Of a stretch of DNA of 64,000 nucleotides, positions 32,813 through 44,900 are shown one piece after another. Every line of letters starts with the position of its first letter. Position 1 is the first letter of the stretch. The translations under genes and the position numbers were made by a program. Source of the stretch: Actinernus sp. WN-2022. Its lineage: Eukaryota > Cnidaria > Anthozoa > Actiniaria > Actinernidae. Under the pieces are notes generated by a model, which saw nothing but the letters and a program-made list of their open reading frames with translations, made no database searches and had not been told where the DNA came from. The stretch spans positions 310,001 to 374,000 of the forward strand of contig JAOWCC010000421.1 in assembly GCA_030867875.1 (NCBI GenBank), given 5' to 3'.

Positions 32813-32919
32813 GAAAGTCAATTCAATAGAAGTTCGTAAAACCAGGTAATGGAATGAAAGAGCCAAACAATAGTTTATCCACAAAACGACAAAGCCCTTC
32901 GGCTTAAACCTCATGCTCT

Positions 32920-33425
32920 CAATTTTTTCACAGTATGTTCACAACCATCGCAAATAAGTCTAAATACAGATTCTAGGAAGCTGTAGCTTTAAAATGTAAT
33001 GTTATTCAAGCTTATCCGTGCCCTGGAAGTCAAACAAAATCACCAAATGAAACTGAACTGAGTATACTTTTGTTCAACTCGCGTCGAAGCGTTAAAAATA
33101 GCCGGTCCGCAATTCCAACTCATTCTCAATTTTCTCCCAATCGTGTTCAACTTGCATCGCAAATAAATCTGAATACAGATTCTAGGAAGATGTAGCTTTA
33201 AAATGAGACATCATTCAAGCTTATTCTTGCCGGAAGAAATCAAACAAAATCGGATCCACAAAATCACCCACAAAGAAACTGAGCTAGAAGCGGGAAAAAA
33301 GCCGGTCGGCAAACAGTGTTCCAAGCCGTTATCAATAATCTCCCAGTCGTGTTCAAATCGCATCGCAAATAAGTCTGAATACAGATTCTCGAAATATGTA
33401 GCTTTAAAATGAGATGTTGTTCAAG
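32920..33425. repeat. Triplicated unit of about 200 bp
   Basis: Three degenerate copies (about 32920-33115, 33116-33320 and 33325-33425, the last partial) share CATCGCAAATAAGTCTGAAT, ACAGATTCTAGGAAG.TGTAGC and TTTAAAATG...TTCAAGC. Confidence 0.75.
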
Positions 33426-34672
33426 CGGTAACCGGTCGTTTTGATACCAGTCTCTTTCGATGCCAGCCATTTCGGTACCAACTCCAGACGTTTCAATACC
33501 AAGTCAGTTCGATACCAATTCCTATGATTTCATCTTCTGCCTTAACCTAACTACTCTAGTTCCGATGAAATCCGAAATCCTATCACGACAAGTAAACTTA
33601 TGTTCTTACGTAGTTTAACGCCATTCGATTTCAATAGAGCATCTAAAATCAGAGAAGAATCTACTTCAACTCGTTAACTGGCGTCCTCGGTTGTTATGAC
33701 GCCGAAGCTGAACGCTTGATAAATTTTCTAAACCACAAAATACCCCGTTATTTATATCATTTAAAAGCTTTTAATGAACACTTTCACTTTTAAAACATTT
33801 TAGCCAATGCGTTTTCAAGAGAGTATCTAAAACCAAAGAAAAATCTACTTCGGCAACTCGTAATGGCGTCCTCAGTTGTTCTGATGCCGACGCCACGAAG
33901 CAACAACACCTCCCACGGGACTCAACACGCTGATCATTGCTCGACTTTGAAAATCCCGCTCGCTTCGCTCCGCTTGTTAAACACCCCCAAGGGACTCAAC
34001 ACTCTAATACTCAATTGAAGAGTTCAATTCATCTGGTAGACAGAAATGCCGAATTATTTAACTTTTTCATTTTTTTAATCCAAGGTACAGGGTTTTTTGT
34101 GACCGTTTGGAGAGCTTGAGGTCTCATTTTAAAGTTAATTTTTAGGGCTACAAGAAGCCGCGTGTAAGCCATATTTCTAGTTGTAAATCGACCATGAATA
34201 TTGTCCCGAGCAACTTTCCATACAAAATTCGCTCAAAACTCGCCAAGATTCAGAAGGCTAAGGTACAGGGTTTTTTGAAAGATACAACTAAAGTAAATAG
34301 CCCAGCTGTTTTGTGTGACCATTAGCTATAATAAGCCGCGTGTAAGCCATTTTTCTGTCCAAAAACCATAATATTAGAGCGCTTCAAAGGTATGCTGGTG
34401 AAGCGGTTTTCGCCGTTTTCTCTGTATTCGAATCTCCCGCTGCCTCATTAACCAGCAATGGTTCAATGATTTTCGGGCCTCTAATGAGATTCAGGGATGA
34501 ATATGTCCACTGATAAATATGACTGAAGTAATCTTTATTAATCTTTATGTTATATATCGTACATACATACCCATGAATAGAACCATAAATATATGACGTT
34601 AGCGAAACGACTTAAGACGTTATCGAAATGGCAGTTGACGAAACGACTCGTTAGCGAAACGACCGGTTACCG
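33426..34672. mobile_element. TIR element with GTCGTTTCGATAC subterminal motifs
   Basis: CGGTAACCGGTCGTTT at 33426 is inverted at 34657-34672. Next to each end a degenerate motif repeats about every 20 bp: GTCGTTTTGATACCA, TCTTTCGATGCCA, CATTTCGGTACCA and GTTCGATACCA at the left, and ATCGAAATGGC, GACGAAACGAC, TTAGCGAAACGAC at the right. The interior holds two further pairwise duplications (about 33620/33805 and 34083/34259, the latter sharing AAGGTACAGGGTTTTTTG and AAGCCGCGTGTAAGCCAT). No coding sequence. Confidence 0.65.
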
Positions 34673-34679
34673 TTTTACT

Positions 34680-35930
34680 AAGTGACATCGATCCTAAATC
34701 GTCAGTGGTCCACTAAAAACTCTTATCTCATTTGGTTTACTTGTTCTTCAATGAGAAGTGATGCATCCCGCAATTTCTAAAAGGAGAATCAATAAATGTG
34801 TTTCTATAACGAATTACAAATGTTAGGGAGAAACAAAATTACCAGTAATCTATCTAGTGCATTTCGTTTCGATTTACAGCCAATAGTTTCTGGCATTCAG
34901 GGTTGTTTCCGTAGGACCCTGCGTGTTTCTATTGTGTGTATTTGCTTACTTTACGTTTTGCGCGCTTTGTAATTAGATATGTTAGCAACAAATGTAGGTA
35001 TCTGCTCTTACCCTTAATTGTTTATTTCAAAAAAGCAAGTTGACATTATTACAGCTGCTGTTTTGGATCGTTAATTTATATATTGCTTCGGCCTTGGAAT
35101 CTCTGAAGAGCTGTCATGGTACATTGTCTGCCCATTGACATTACACGTAATAAAAAGTGTTATCAATGTTTCAGGCTGAAACTATTTACCATATACTTCA
35201 CAGTAAAGCCTCACTTAAAAGGGTTGATTTGGTAGAAACTGATTCATGTCCAATCGACCAACATCGTAAACAAATATTATTAACAGGACCGTAGCTCGGT
35301 TCTCTTGTAAGGGGTTCATTTATTGGGTATTAGTGATACAAAGCGAGTGGCGGAAGGCACTAGATATCCCCAGGACATTTTTGAAAGTTAGATGCTCAGA
35401 GATGCAATCGGGCGCATTTTGGGGCACTAAAAAGTGTCACATTGCTGTAAACAAAACCGAAGTGAAATGTTCAATAGTATCGCTGCAGTTTAACACAGGT
35501 AGACCAGTGACAAGAGACACTCAAAAAGGGAGATTTGACGTCCTAGGGGGTTCGTTCGAACCCCCTCCTACGGGCCTGTGATTACAACTCTTCATCGACT
35601 GTCATGCTTCGAAGGCTTTTTGAAATAGATTGTCAACTTGGACTAATTCAGTGACCTATATACGTTTAACAACTACGTTATCAAGTAAAGAAATATGACG
35701 AAATATCACATATATAATGCGGCACTAAATGACATGCACCTAGTGAAACTCATTCCGGTTCACACTCTGAACACTTGTACGACCTGCAGTTCGGAGTATG
35801 ACACTAGAGATTAAAGCCTGGTTCACACTAGTGACATAAGCATAAACACAAGCAGCATACGCAGACGCCGCAATCACATCTGTGAGAAAAACAAGCGCCG
35901 CTAATGATCAATGCATTCATTGCGTCTGCG
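34680..35930. other. Spacer; near-palindrome at about 35545-35570
   Basis: No gene recognised. The block GGGGGTTCGTTCGAACCCCC is a perfect palindromic stem next to CCTACGGGCCTGTG. An 82-codon frame at 35333-35581 ends in it and is judged non-genic. Confidence 0.4.
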
Positions 35931-36061
35931 TATATTAAATGTACTGTGAAGATTCGGATATTAACAACATCCCAAACCACACTGAATTCACTCTAGCTGA
36001 ATGTACAGTTAATATTACCCTGTATGAGTCCGAAAATATGCAGGACATTGCTTCGTGATTG

Positions 36062-38020
36062 TTATGCTTTGAAGACTTCGTACGGCCTTTTCCCTTCGTG
36101 AATTCGACGATGAGCGGAAAGAGTATATCTCTGTTTAAATGCCTTGCCACACTGCACACACTGGTACGGCCTTTCTTCATTGTGAATGCGAAGATGTTTA
36201 AGAAGTTCATATCGTGTTTTGAATGCTTTACTACACTGGGTACACTTGTACGGTCTTTCGCCTGTGTGAATCCGGCGAAAATGTCTAGTGAGATGATGTT
36301 CTCTTTTAAATGAGTAGTCACACTGGCTACACTTGTAAGGTCTTTCTCCAGTGTGAACTAGAAGATGTGACTTAAGTTCAAATCGTGTCTTGAATTCATT
36401 ATCACACTGGGTACACTTGTATGGCCTCTCACCTGTGTGAATTCGAAGATGTTTAACAAGATCCCTTCGTGTATTAAATGTCTCATCACACTGGGTACAG
36501 TTGCACATCCTTTCTTCCTTGTGAATCCGAAGATGTTTAATAAAACCACTTCGCGTTTGACATACATTGCCACAGTGCATACACTTGTGTAGCCTTTCTT
36601 CGCTGTGAATCCAAAGATGTCTATCAAGTTCATATTGTGTTTTGAATTCTTTACTACACTGGGAACACTTGTATGGCTTTTCGCCTGTGTGAATTCGAAG
36701 ATGTTTAGCAAGATCCCATTGTGTTTTAAAGGCCTTGTCACACTGAGTACACTTGTGCGGCCTTTCCCTTGTGTGAACTCGAAGATGGACAACTAAAGCA
36801 CTGCGGCATTTTAAGACTTTTTCACACTGGCTACAACTAAAACGCCCTTCTTTTGTAGACATGAACTGGTTTTGGATAGTGTCAGTGGAACAAGGTTGTA
36901 CTGGAAAACTAAGTGTTTCATCTGCAACATGACCAACAGCATTTTTAGAATCTGTGACTGAGCTAAACATGTTTTGCCTGATACTATCTCTGTTCAGCTT
37001 CTCGCATTTTTCATGTTCTAAACTAACCTCCTCTGCAGGGTTGTCATGCAATTCACGAGAAAAAATAGTTTCCATTGTTAAATTATCTACACGTGTGCTT
37101 TTTACTTCAAGATCACGGAATGTATGTACCTGTCCGATAGTCACATTATTGTCGAGGTATTCGAGAATGCCTTCCCATTCAGCCGACATCTCGTTTAGTG
37201 ATTCTGCTCGGTTGGAATTACACATCGCATTTACGCCTGAACTTTCACTTGGTCGACCTCTGTTATCAAATCGTTCACTAGAACGAGTTTCTAACTCATC
37301 TCCAAGACATTGGGGAAGTACGATATCTGGTTGATACTTTCCAAGCAGATCTTTTCCATACGTTTTCTTTGCTGTTGCTCCACCACACGACATTCCGTTT
37401 TCACAAGGAATCATTTCTAACTCATCAGTGTCATGGTGGTAATCACAAAATTCGTTATTTAGCTCAGGTTCATTGATATCATGTGATACCGGCTCGTCAT
37501 AATTATAATCACACTGAGGGATTTTCGGAACTTTCCTTGCTATTTCGTTTTCAGGATATATTTGTTGTTCCTCCATGAGTCCTTTTTTCACATATTTTCC
37601 GAAATCCTCTTTATCCACATTTGCTCTGTGCGAGATGAGACATTGTTTTTGGGAACCATTTCCTTGTAAGGATGCCGTATTCACTTCTTCGTTTCTTGCT
37701 TTGTCCAGTTGATGACCTTCGCAAATATCACCGTCTCCCCCTTTCGTTTGTGTCACTGAACGTACCTCAACCGATTCATGATGGCATACCTTCTCTGCGA
37801 TGTTGACAGACAGTGCACAATTAAACAATGCTCGTAGCCTTCTACTGCCAGATACACCATTTATATCAGTTTCTGTTCCAGTGCTGTTGTATGTCTTAGG
37901 AGCATCCCTGCCAATGCTTGTGGTATTCATACCAGCGACATCTTCAAGAACCACGGTATCTTCTGTTTGCGTACCTATACTGCGTACAGACATCCTTTGT
38001 TCATTGTGTCTCTTGGTGTC
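36062..38020 (-). CDS. C2H2 zinc-finger protein, copy B (nine fingers)
   Basis: A likely nuclear DNA-binding regulator. The last exon begins at 38020 after acceptor TTTTTTATTTCTAG (AG at 38021-38022) and reads DTKRHNEQR before the Met at 37993, all in frame, so the true start is probably in an upstream exon not found. N-terminal half: two Q/ETxT motifs (IGTQTEDT, TGTETDI), SRRLRALFNCALSV, then an acidic region of about 300 residues with no known domain. Residues about 390-640 hold nine C2H2 fingers joined by H-TGE(K/R)PY linkers. Finger 4 (HKCMHCGNVCQ) has atypical hydrophobic positions and finger 7 has one extra residue between its His (HFRRIH). Beyond the stop the sequence resembles a decayed tenth finger, as in copy A. 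It shares exon and intron sequence with copy A, 29 kb away in the same orientation. Confidence 0.85.
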   Translation of the reverse strand, partial: DTKRHNEQRMSVRSIGTQTEDTVVLEDVAGMNTTSIGRDAPKTYNSTGTETDINGVSGSRRLRALFNCALSVNIAEKVCHHESVEVRSVTQTKGGDGDICEGHQLDKARNEEVNTASLQGNGSQKQCLISHRANVDKEDFGKYVKKGLMEEQQIYPENEIARKVPKIPQCDYNYDEPVSHDINEPELNNEFCDYHHDTDELEMIPCENGMSCGGATAKKTYGKDLLGKYQPDIVLPQCLGDELETRSSERFDNRGRPSESSGVNAMCNSNRAESLNEMSAEWEGILEYLDNNVTIGQVHTFRDLEVKSTRVDNLTMETIFSRELHDNPAEEVSLEHEKCEKLNRDSIRQNMFSSVTDSKNAVGHVADETLSFPVQPCSTDTIQNQFMSTKEGRFSCSQCEKVLKCRSALVVHLRVHTRERPHKCTQCDKAFKTQWDLAKHLRIHTGEKPYKCSQCSKEFKTQYELDRHLWIHSEERLHKCMHCGNVCQTRSGFIKHLRIHKEERMCNCTQCDETFNTRRDLVKHLRIHTGERPYKCTQCDNEFKTRFELKSHLLVHTGERPYKCSQCDYSFKREHHLTRHFRRIHTGERPYKCTQCSKAFKTRYELLKHLRIHNEERPYQCVQCGKAFKQRYTLSAHRRIHEGKRPYEVFKA

Positions 38021-38181
38021 CTAGAAATAAAAAACAAATCACCGTCAATGCTGATAGTTGGGAAAAGCAAACGATGCGGTAATATAGGGCTAGAGTTCTA
38101 TGGACTTCCTATCCTGTTTGCGAAGAAAAGTGTTTCTTGGACCAGCCCAGACGTTTTTGAAGTGCCAAAAACACAAACCCC

Positions 38182-38520
38182 ATGTACATAACTCAGGCAA
38201 AAAAAAGAGATCTCACTGTATGGCATGTAAATAACAAATACAGAATTGGGGAATCGGCACAAACAAGAAGTTCTCTTTTAGTTGACCTTTGTAAGGAAAT
38301 GGGAACCGATGTAGCATTACACGATATCGACATCGCCCAAATAGAAACCAGAGAGATAAATCTAACAAATGTAATTGCCTTAATTTATGCCTCTTTTCCT
38401 GACTTACAATTTAAACTTAGCTCGTCATAGTTATTTCGGGTGCCCAGGTACTTCAATTTTGTTAATTTGTCTCAAATATTTATAATGTAACTATAATAGG
38501 AAGTACAAATAAAGTATTGT
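38182..38520 (+). pseudogene. Short repeat-derived ORF with LINE-type tail
   Basis: An 82-codon frame contains LVDLCKEMGTDVALHDIDIAQ, reminiscent of the LxDIDIAHR part of LINE ORF1 proteins, followed by ...LQFKLSSS stop. About 80 bp later is ACAAATAAAGTATTGTTGTTG, a LINE-like 3' end. I take it as a chimeric or rearranged LINE fragment; the match is short. Confidence 0.3.
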
Positions 38521-38524
38521 TGTT

Positions 38525-40650
38525 GTAGGGGTTTCATTCATGCCACTGCACTACCGCTCAACTGTCAAGATTTTTCTCTGCGAACTGAGAAAGGATCGAG
38601 TACTACAGCACCATTTTCAGACCTGCATTCTGCTTGGACCCATTATACTGTAGCTCTATTGTTGTTGTACTGCTCGTTCTAAAGGTTAGGGTGTTTTGTA
38701 TTGTTGGGTTAGCCGGTATTGTGGCTCGTTTCGAGCGGTACTGTATGGCTCAAAGGATAGGCCCACACGTCCCTAGGAAGCATAAGGGTGCGGAGCTGGC
38801 AAGAAAAGATAATTAAATTTTGACAGCACGGCCAGCACAATACTTATAAAAGAGTTGGCAGTCCCTACTTTCCGCTCTAAACCCAGGCGTGCCATGTTTA
38901 GGCCATGTTGAGCCATGGCTTCGTGCCTATATAGAAATTAGTGGAATAGAAAGAGCTTGCTAACAGTCTAATTAACAAGTTACACTTCATAGTCATCGAC
39001 CCATTGTATAAATGGCGTCCAATTGAAATAGGTATTGTCCTGGAGACTATAGCCTCGTGTTCATGTTGTCGCATGAATGTGAGGCTAAAGATTCCTAGAC
39101 AATGGAGATTCAAACTGGACACATTTATGCAAGGGATCTATTCCTAATACTAAACAGATTTTGAAAGTTAAATAATTAGGTGACAAATGAAGACTTTAAC
39201 TGTATTGTTGGAATGAAAATAATATTTAATTTCGAAGGATGTAAGACTAACTATGAGAGAGAAACATTATATATTATTATATCTACAGTATAGATACTGA
39301 CTGGGTTGCCCTGACTCGATATTGATGCCATGATGACGTCATCAAAATCAGAACATTTCTAAACTCTCCAAGGATTTTTAATCTACTAGTAATTTATGAA
39401 TATTTTCCGAACCTACGAATTAAGGCGCATAAAACCGAACAAGCGTTTGCCATTACGACAAAAAATAAAGATTTTACAACACTTTTCAGTCCAATTTTAA
39501 GCTTTTTTGGCGAATGAAAAGCCATAACTCTGGCATTTATTGTCGGTTTCCAAAATCCATGCTCAATTTTGTGGAGAACGTGGTCGGCAACATTTTAACG
39601 GGAAAAAGTTTGGTGTTTAGTGAAAGCGCGCTAAATGTTTAGGATTTTTAGAAACCGGAAGTGAAGAAATTAACGCACGCGCAAAAGTGCCTGATTTGTG
39701 GTCGTACATTTGTAGAACTGTAGTTGCAGTAAAGTCTATACAATAATTGGTCGAACAGGATGTGCATTTTCTCCTATTTCCTCCGACAATGGCCAGTTTT
39801 GGGACTTGGCTGAATACTCCAGTCTGCAATAAGCTAGCTTGATTGTCTGCAATGAGCCGGCTTCGGACTATGTGGCCATGGAGCACATGCCAGGAACCCA
39901 TTTCGCGGCAAACCGAAGAGCCAATAGAAATCAAGCTAAAATTAGACCTAAATTCGACAACTTTCCCTTGAAGTTGAATCTCGTGGCGTTCACAACAGTT
40001 TGTTTTCCGACATCAAAAATACTTTTTTTAAGGATGAAAACTGACTTGTATTTTAATTAGTTGCACTGAGGTTCAATCACAACTTTACCAGGAACCCGAA
40101 AGCATTATCTGGAGACAAAGGTGTGCATGTTTGTGGAAGATTTGAGTTGAAAACCTGCCGGTCGAAAATCACTTGACTTCTTACAGTGTTCTTGAGTGGC
40201 CGTACTTTTCTTCGTGTTTTTAGAAGCCATTTTCTCGCTGGAAGCAGCCATTTCAGCCTCTGAATCTTTGACAAATTTAGAAACTATTTACTAGATGTTC
40301 TTTCAATCTATCAACAGTAGAAAGAGCTCGGCTACATTGGAGAGTCTATAAATACAAGTTTGCTTTCCCATACATTGGCGATTTCCTGACTGACTTCATC
40401 ACTGTGTTGGCGGAGCCGTACGCTTCCGTTACAAACAGAACAACTCTAAAAATCAAAAAAGCAAGTCATACTTAGTAATTAACGAAACTTTGAGAGTAAT
40501 GTGTGCTTCACGCTCGAAAATCCAGCGGATTTGCCTGCATTCCTAAAGTCACCCAGGCAAAATAGCCGCTGGAGAAGTTTACTATTAGGACGAGTTCTGA
40601 GGCGTGATACGCATTCAGGCATATAGATCTTGATATTAATTTCTCAAACT
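38525..40650. other. Spacer without a supported gene
   Basis: Weak minus-strand frames occur. 39617-39934 includes RRKCTSCSTNYCIDFTATTV with a Cys cluster, and a 46-codon frame near 40094-40250 begins MAASSEKMASKNTKKST. Neither was assigned. TGACGTCA (CRE palindrome) occurs at about 39333. Confidence 0.35.
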
Positions 40651-40656
40651 CATTAA

Positions 40657-40962
40657 TGGAGAGTTGTCAGAGTACAGATTGGGTACTAGTTTTCTCATAT
40701 GGCAGACCGCTAACCATACGTCAGGGCCGCCATCTTGTTTGGAACTGAATCGAGTGACTTCTCGAGACTTCATGTTGTAACAGAGACATTATCTGAACTT
40801 ATAGTCCTTTGTAAGTACTATTGTCGGTTTATGTATTGTATTAGACTCTTGATTCATTGTTTCACTGCATCTTATTGCAGGATATTACTCTCCACATCGT
40901 TGTTATATAATAAAACTCCAAAACATCGAAGAGTCTTTCTTTATGTGGAGAGTAATATAACA
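40657..40962 (+). repeat. 5' LTR, 306 bp
   Basis: Starts TGGAGAGTTGTC and ends AGTAATATAACA (TG..CA). It contains TATATAATAAAA near 40906 and a short inner duplication of its ends (ATTACTCTCCACAT / ATGTGGAGAGTAAT), giving an inverted repeat of about 14 bp around 40884-40955. The gag ATG begins on the last LTR base. Confidence 0.9.
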
Positions 40963-41960
40963 TGGTTCGAATAAAGTGCACAGTCCCAAGCTGCGAGTTC
41001 CAGACCGAAGATGCGTCAGAAGCCATCGCCATAGCCTTACTCGGAAACCATGGTTTTACCCATCAAAACCCGACAGTAGCGGCACCGGCCCCAGCACCTG
41101 TCTCCCAAGGCCCAAAACTAGACAGACCAAAAGTCGACATTGGTGTCACAACCGAGGGCTGGAACGTCTTCGTGCGTCGTTGGGATGTCTTCAAAACAGG
41201 ATCAGGCATCGGCGAGACTGCTGCACCCTCGCAGCTCTTCCAGTGCGCAAGTCAAGATCTTGGAGACTGTCTCCTTAAAGCGAACCCAAATGCAGCCAAC
41301 AGCACCCTGTCCCAGCTGTTAGAAGCGATGCGTTCCCTTGCGGTCATCCCAGTCGCGACAGGCGTCCTACGCACCGAGCTACTGAAGATCCACCAGGAAC
41401 GCGACGAACCATTCCGAGCATTCACAGCACGGGTACGTGGAAAGGCCGAGACATGTGCCTTCAAAGCGAAGTGCGAGTGTGGTAAGGAGGTGGACTACAC
41501 CGACCACGCTATCCGTGATGTCCTCCTGAATGGAATTGCGGACACAGATATCCGTCGCGAGACACTTGGAACGCTGAACATCCTGACCACCCCGATCAAC
41601 GATGTCGTGGCCCTGGTAGAAAACAAAGAAATGGCACGAAACGCACATCCCTCTCCTGCCCTGTCAGCCATGTCGATATTCCGCCGACAACAGAACGAGC
41701 ACCCAGCAGCCCCACAAGAAGCACCACCCCCATCCCAAGCGGACCGGGCCAAACAGGCTAGCTGTCCCGACTGCAGGTCCTCGTTCAAAATCTTCACCGA
41801 GGGTGCAAGGGGGTGGAACAAAAAGCCCCACCAGGTTTGCATTAACTGCTATAGGACACGTCGAGCACGACGCCAGCGCCCAACCACAGCCAACCCGTCA
41901 CCCGCAGTCCAGGCTCTAGAATCCATCTCACAGACGCAGGCGTGGCCGGGCCACCCACGG
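40962..41960 (+). CDS. gag: Ty3/gypsy Gag-like protein
   Basis: The capsid-type structural protein of the retrotransposon. The frame starts MVRIKCTVPSCEFQTEDASE and keeps open through RWDVFKTGSGI, LKIHQERDEPFRAFTARVRG (the capsid-domain-like QxxxExxxxF..R motif) and a Cys-rich C-terminus (CPDCRSSF...QVCINCYRTRRARR). The ATG overlaps the LTR end, leaving almost no leader. The frame formally runs to 42155, but after about 41960 homology continues in another frame, so gag and pol are joined by a frame change near 41950-41965. This could be programmed or a mutation. An opening CxxxC (CTVPSC) suggests an N-terminal zinc motif. Confidence 0.8.
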
Positions 41961-41964
41961 CCCA

Positions 41965-44900
41965 GTGACGCTCGACCATCACGTTTTCACGAAAGGAGAG
42001 TGGAAAAAAGCACGTCTCCTGCCCCACCCACATATCAAGATCTCCATCTCGGCAGCCGAACGGCAAGGCTCCCAGAACCAGACCACTACACCAACAGCAA
42101 AGGTGTCGGCTATCGCAGACACTGGGGCACAATCCGACCTCTGGTCATTGTCTGAATACCTAGCGTGTGGCTTTTCTCGCGATGCACTACGCCCAGTCAC
42201 CATAGGCCTAACAGCGGCCAACCGTTCCCCGATTTCAATCGAAGGCGCGTTCTTCTCCAATCTCCAAGCAGCATCGGCGAACGGCAAGACCAACTCCTGT
42301 CGTACCATGCTCTATGTGAGCAGCTCCGTACAGTCAATGTACCTATCGTACGAGTCGATGCTCAATCTTGGCATCCTACCATCCACATTCCCGTCCGTTG
42401 AAAACAACTGCACTGGCGAATCACAGCCCAACATATCCTCCGAGGACCAATCGACGCCGCCAATCAACGCCGCCCACTCACTGAATGACGGCTGCAGGGC
42501 CCCTAGCAGCTCCAACACCACCTCATGCTCATGTCCTCAACGTGACGTAACGCCCCCTCGACCAACCGAGCTGCCATTCCCATGCACTGCAGAGAATAAC
42601 GAGCGCATGAAGGCGTGGCTACTCGACAGGTACGCGTCATCCACCTTCAATACATGCCCCACAGACCACTGCCCTGCATGGAAGGACCACCCATTGAGAT
42701 CCACATTGACCCTGAAGCAACCCCCAAAGCATGCCACACCCCTGCAAGTGTGCCCCTGCACTGGCAAGAGAAGGTGTACGAGGACCTCCTCCGTGATGAA
42801 GCCCTCGGCGTAATCGAGCGCGTCCCCTATGGCGAGCCGGTCACGTGGTGTCATCGCATGGTCGTCACACGGAAACACGACGGCTCACCGCGCCGCACGG
42901 TTGATCTGTCTCCCCTCAACCGGTTTTGCAAACGGGAGACGTTCGCAATGGAATCGCCATTCCAACTCGCCCGCCGTGTCCCCAAGGACACATGGAAAAC
43001 AGTGACCGACGCATGGAATGGTTATCACAGTGTGCCCCTGCGCTCGTCTGATAAATACCTAACCACCTTTATAACGCCCTTCGGTCGCTGGCGATACACC
43101 AGGGCACCACAAGGGTTCCTGTCATCGGGAGATGGCTACAACCGACGCTTTGACGCCGTCCTATCCAACGTTGAACGCAAGGAGCGCTGCGTCGATGATA
43201 CGATCCATTACGACACAGACCTTCAAGAGCACTGGTGAAGGACAATCGACCTGCTCACACGAATAGGGCAGGCCGGTATCGTTCTCAATGCAAACAAGTT
43301 CCAGTTTGCGGGGAAAAGCGTTGACTTCGCGGGATTCAGGATCTCAGAATCAACCATCGAGCCGCAACCGAAATACCTGGACGCCATCAGGGATTTCCCA
43401 TCACCTGCCTCCACGACAGATATCCGAAGCTGGTTCGGCCTTGTCAATCAAGTGGCGAACTACGCCCAGCTCAGAGACACAATGGCGCCATTCAAGCCCT
43501 TCCTCAGCGCACGCTGCAAGTTCGCCTGGTCCACAGAACTTGAAGAAGCCTTCCAGACTTCCAAGGCCGCCATCGTAGACGCCATCCGAAAGGGAGTAGA
43601 GATCTTCGACATCCAGCGGCGTACATGCCTTCGACCGGACTGGTCACAGCAGGGAATCGGATATTTCCTACTCCAGCAGCACTGCACCTGCCCATCTGGT
43701 ATACCCAACTGCTGCACGGATGGGTGGCGGATAACACTGGCCGGCTCTCGCTTCCTCTCCCCCACCGAGCAACGGTACGCGGCCATCGAAGGGGAAGCCC
43801 TAGCCGTAGCCTGGGGACTCGAGCAAACCCGCTACTTTACCCAAGGTTGCGCAACCTGGTCGTTGTCACCGACCACAAGCCTCTAGTGAAAATCTTCGGC
43901 GACCGCACCCTTGACGAAATCACTAACTCGCGCCTGTTCCGGCTGAAGCAGCGCACACTACCCTGGCGCTTCGATATCCGGTACCTACCGGGGAAGAGCA
44001 ACCTCGCCGCCGATGCCACTTCAAGACACCCCTCACTATCAGGCTCCGCTAGTAACACCAACCCACCTGACACCCCAGACCTTAAAGAGTGGGCATTGAT
44101 GGCATCTATCCGCACTGATGTCGAGGAACTAGGAACCCTCACATGGTCGCTCATCGCCCAAGAGACAGCTCGAGACGCATCGCTAAGCCCCATCGTAAAG
44201 TTGATTGACGAGGGCAGTCACAGCATTGACCGAAATGACCACACATTTGCACCACTCTGGACCATCCGTGACTCTGTCTACACGCAGGAGGGAGTCCTCC
44301 TATATGATGACCGTGTCTTAATCCCTGAATCGCTACAACGAGTACTGCAATACTTGCATGCCGCTCATCAAGGATCATCAACAATGGAGCAGCGAGCTCG
44401 CGCAATCGTATACTGGCCAGGAATGACAAACGACATCCGCGCCACACGAGAACGATGCCGAGACTGCAACCGGAATGCACCGTCACAAGCAACAACACCA
44501 CCACTCCCCTCAACCCCGCCTTCGACGCCCTTCGAAGCAGTCTTCGCCGACTTCTTCTCCCATGGTGGCAGCCACCGCCTCTCCGGATGGGTTGAGATTT
44601 TCTCGTCACCGGTCAGTACCAACCTTGCAGGTGCTGCTGGGCTGATCCGCCACCTCCGCTCATTCTTTGCAACGTTCGGTGTACCGGAGGAGCTGTCCAG
44701 TGACGGTGGCCCTGAGTTCATAGCGAGTCAAATGGAAGCTTTCCTTCGCCTCTGGGGCGTCCGCCCCCGCCTCTCATCTGCCTATTTCCCCCAGTCCAAC
44801 GGGCGGGCAGAAGTAGCCGTGAAGACAGCAAAGCGCCTCTTGATGTCAAACACACGCCCCACTGGTGGACTGGACCATGACGGATTCCTACGTGCGATAC

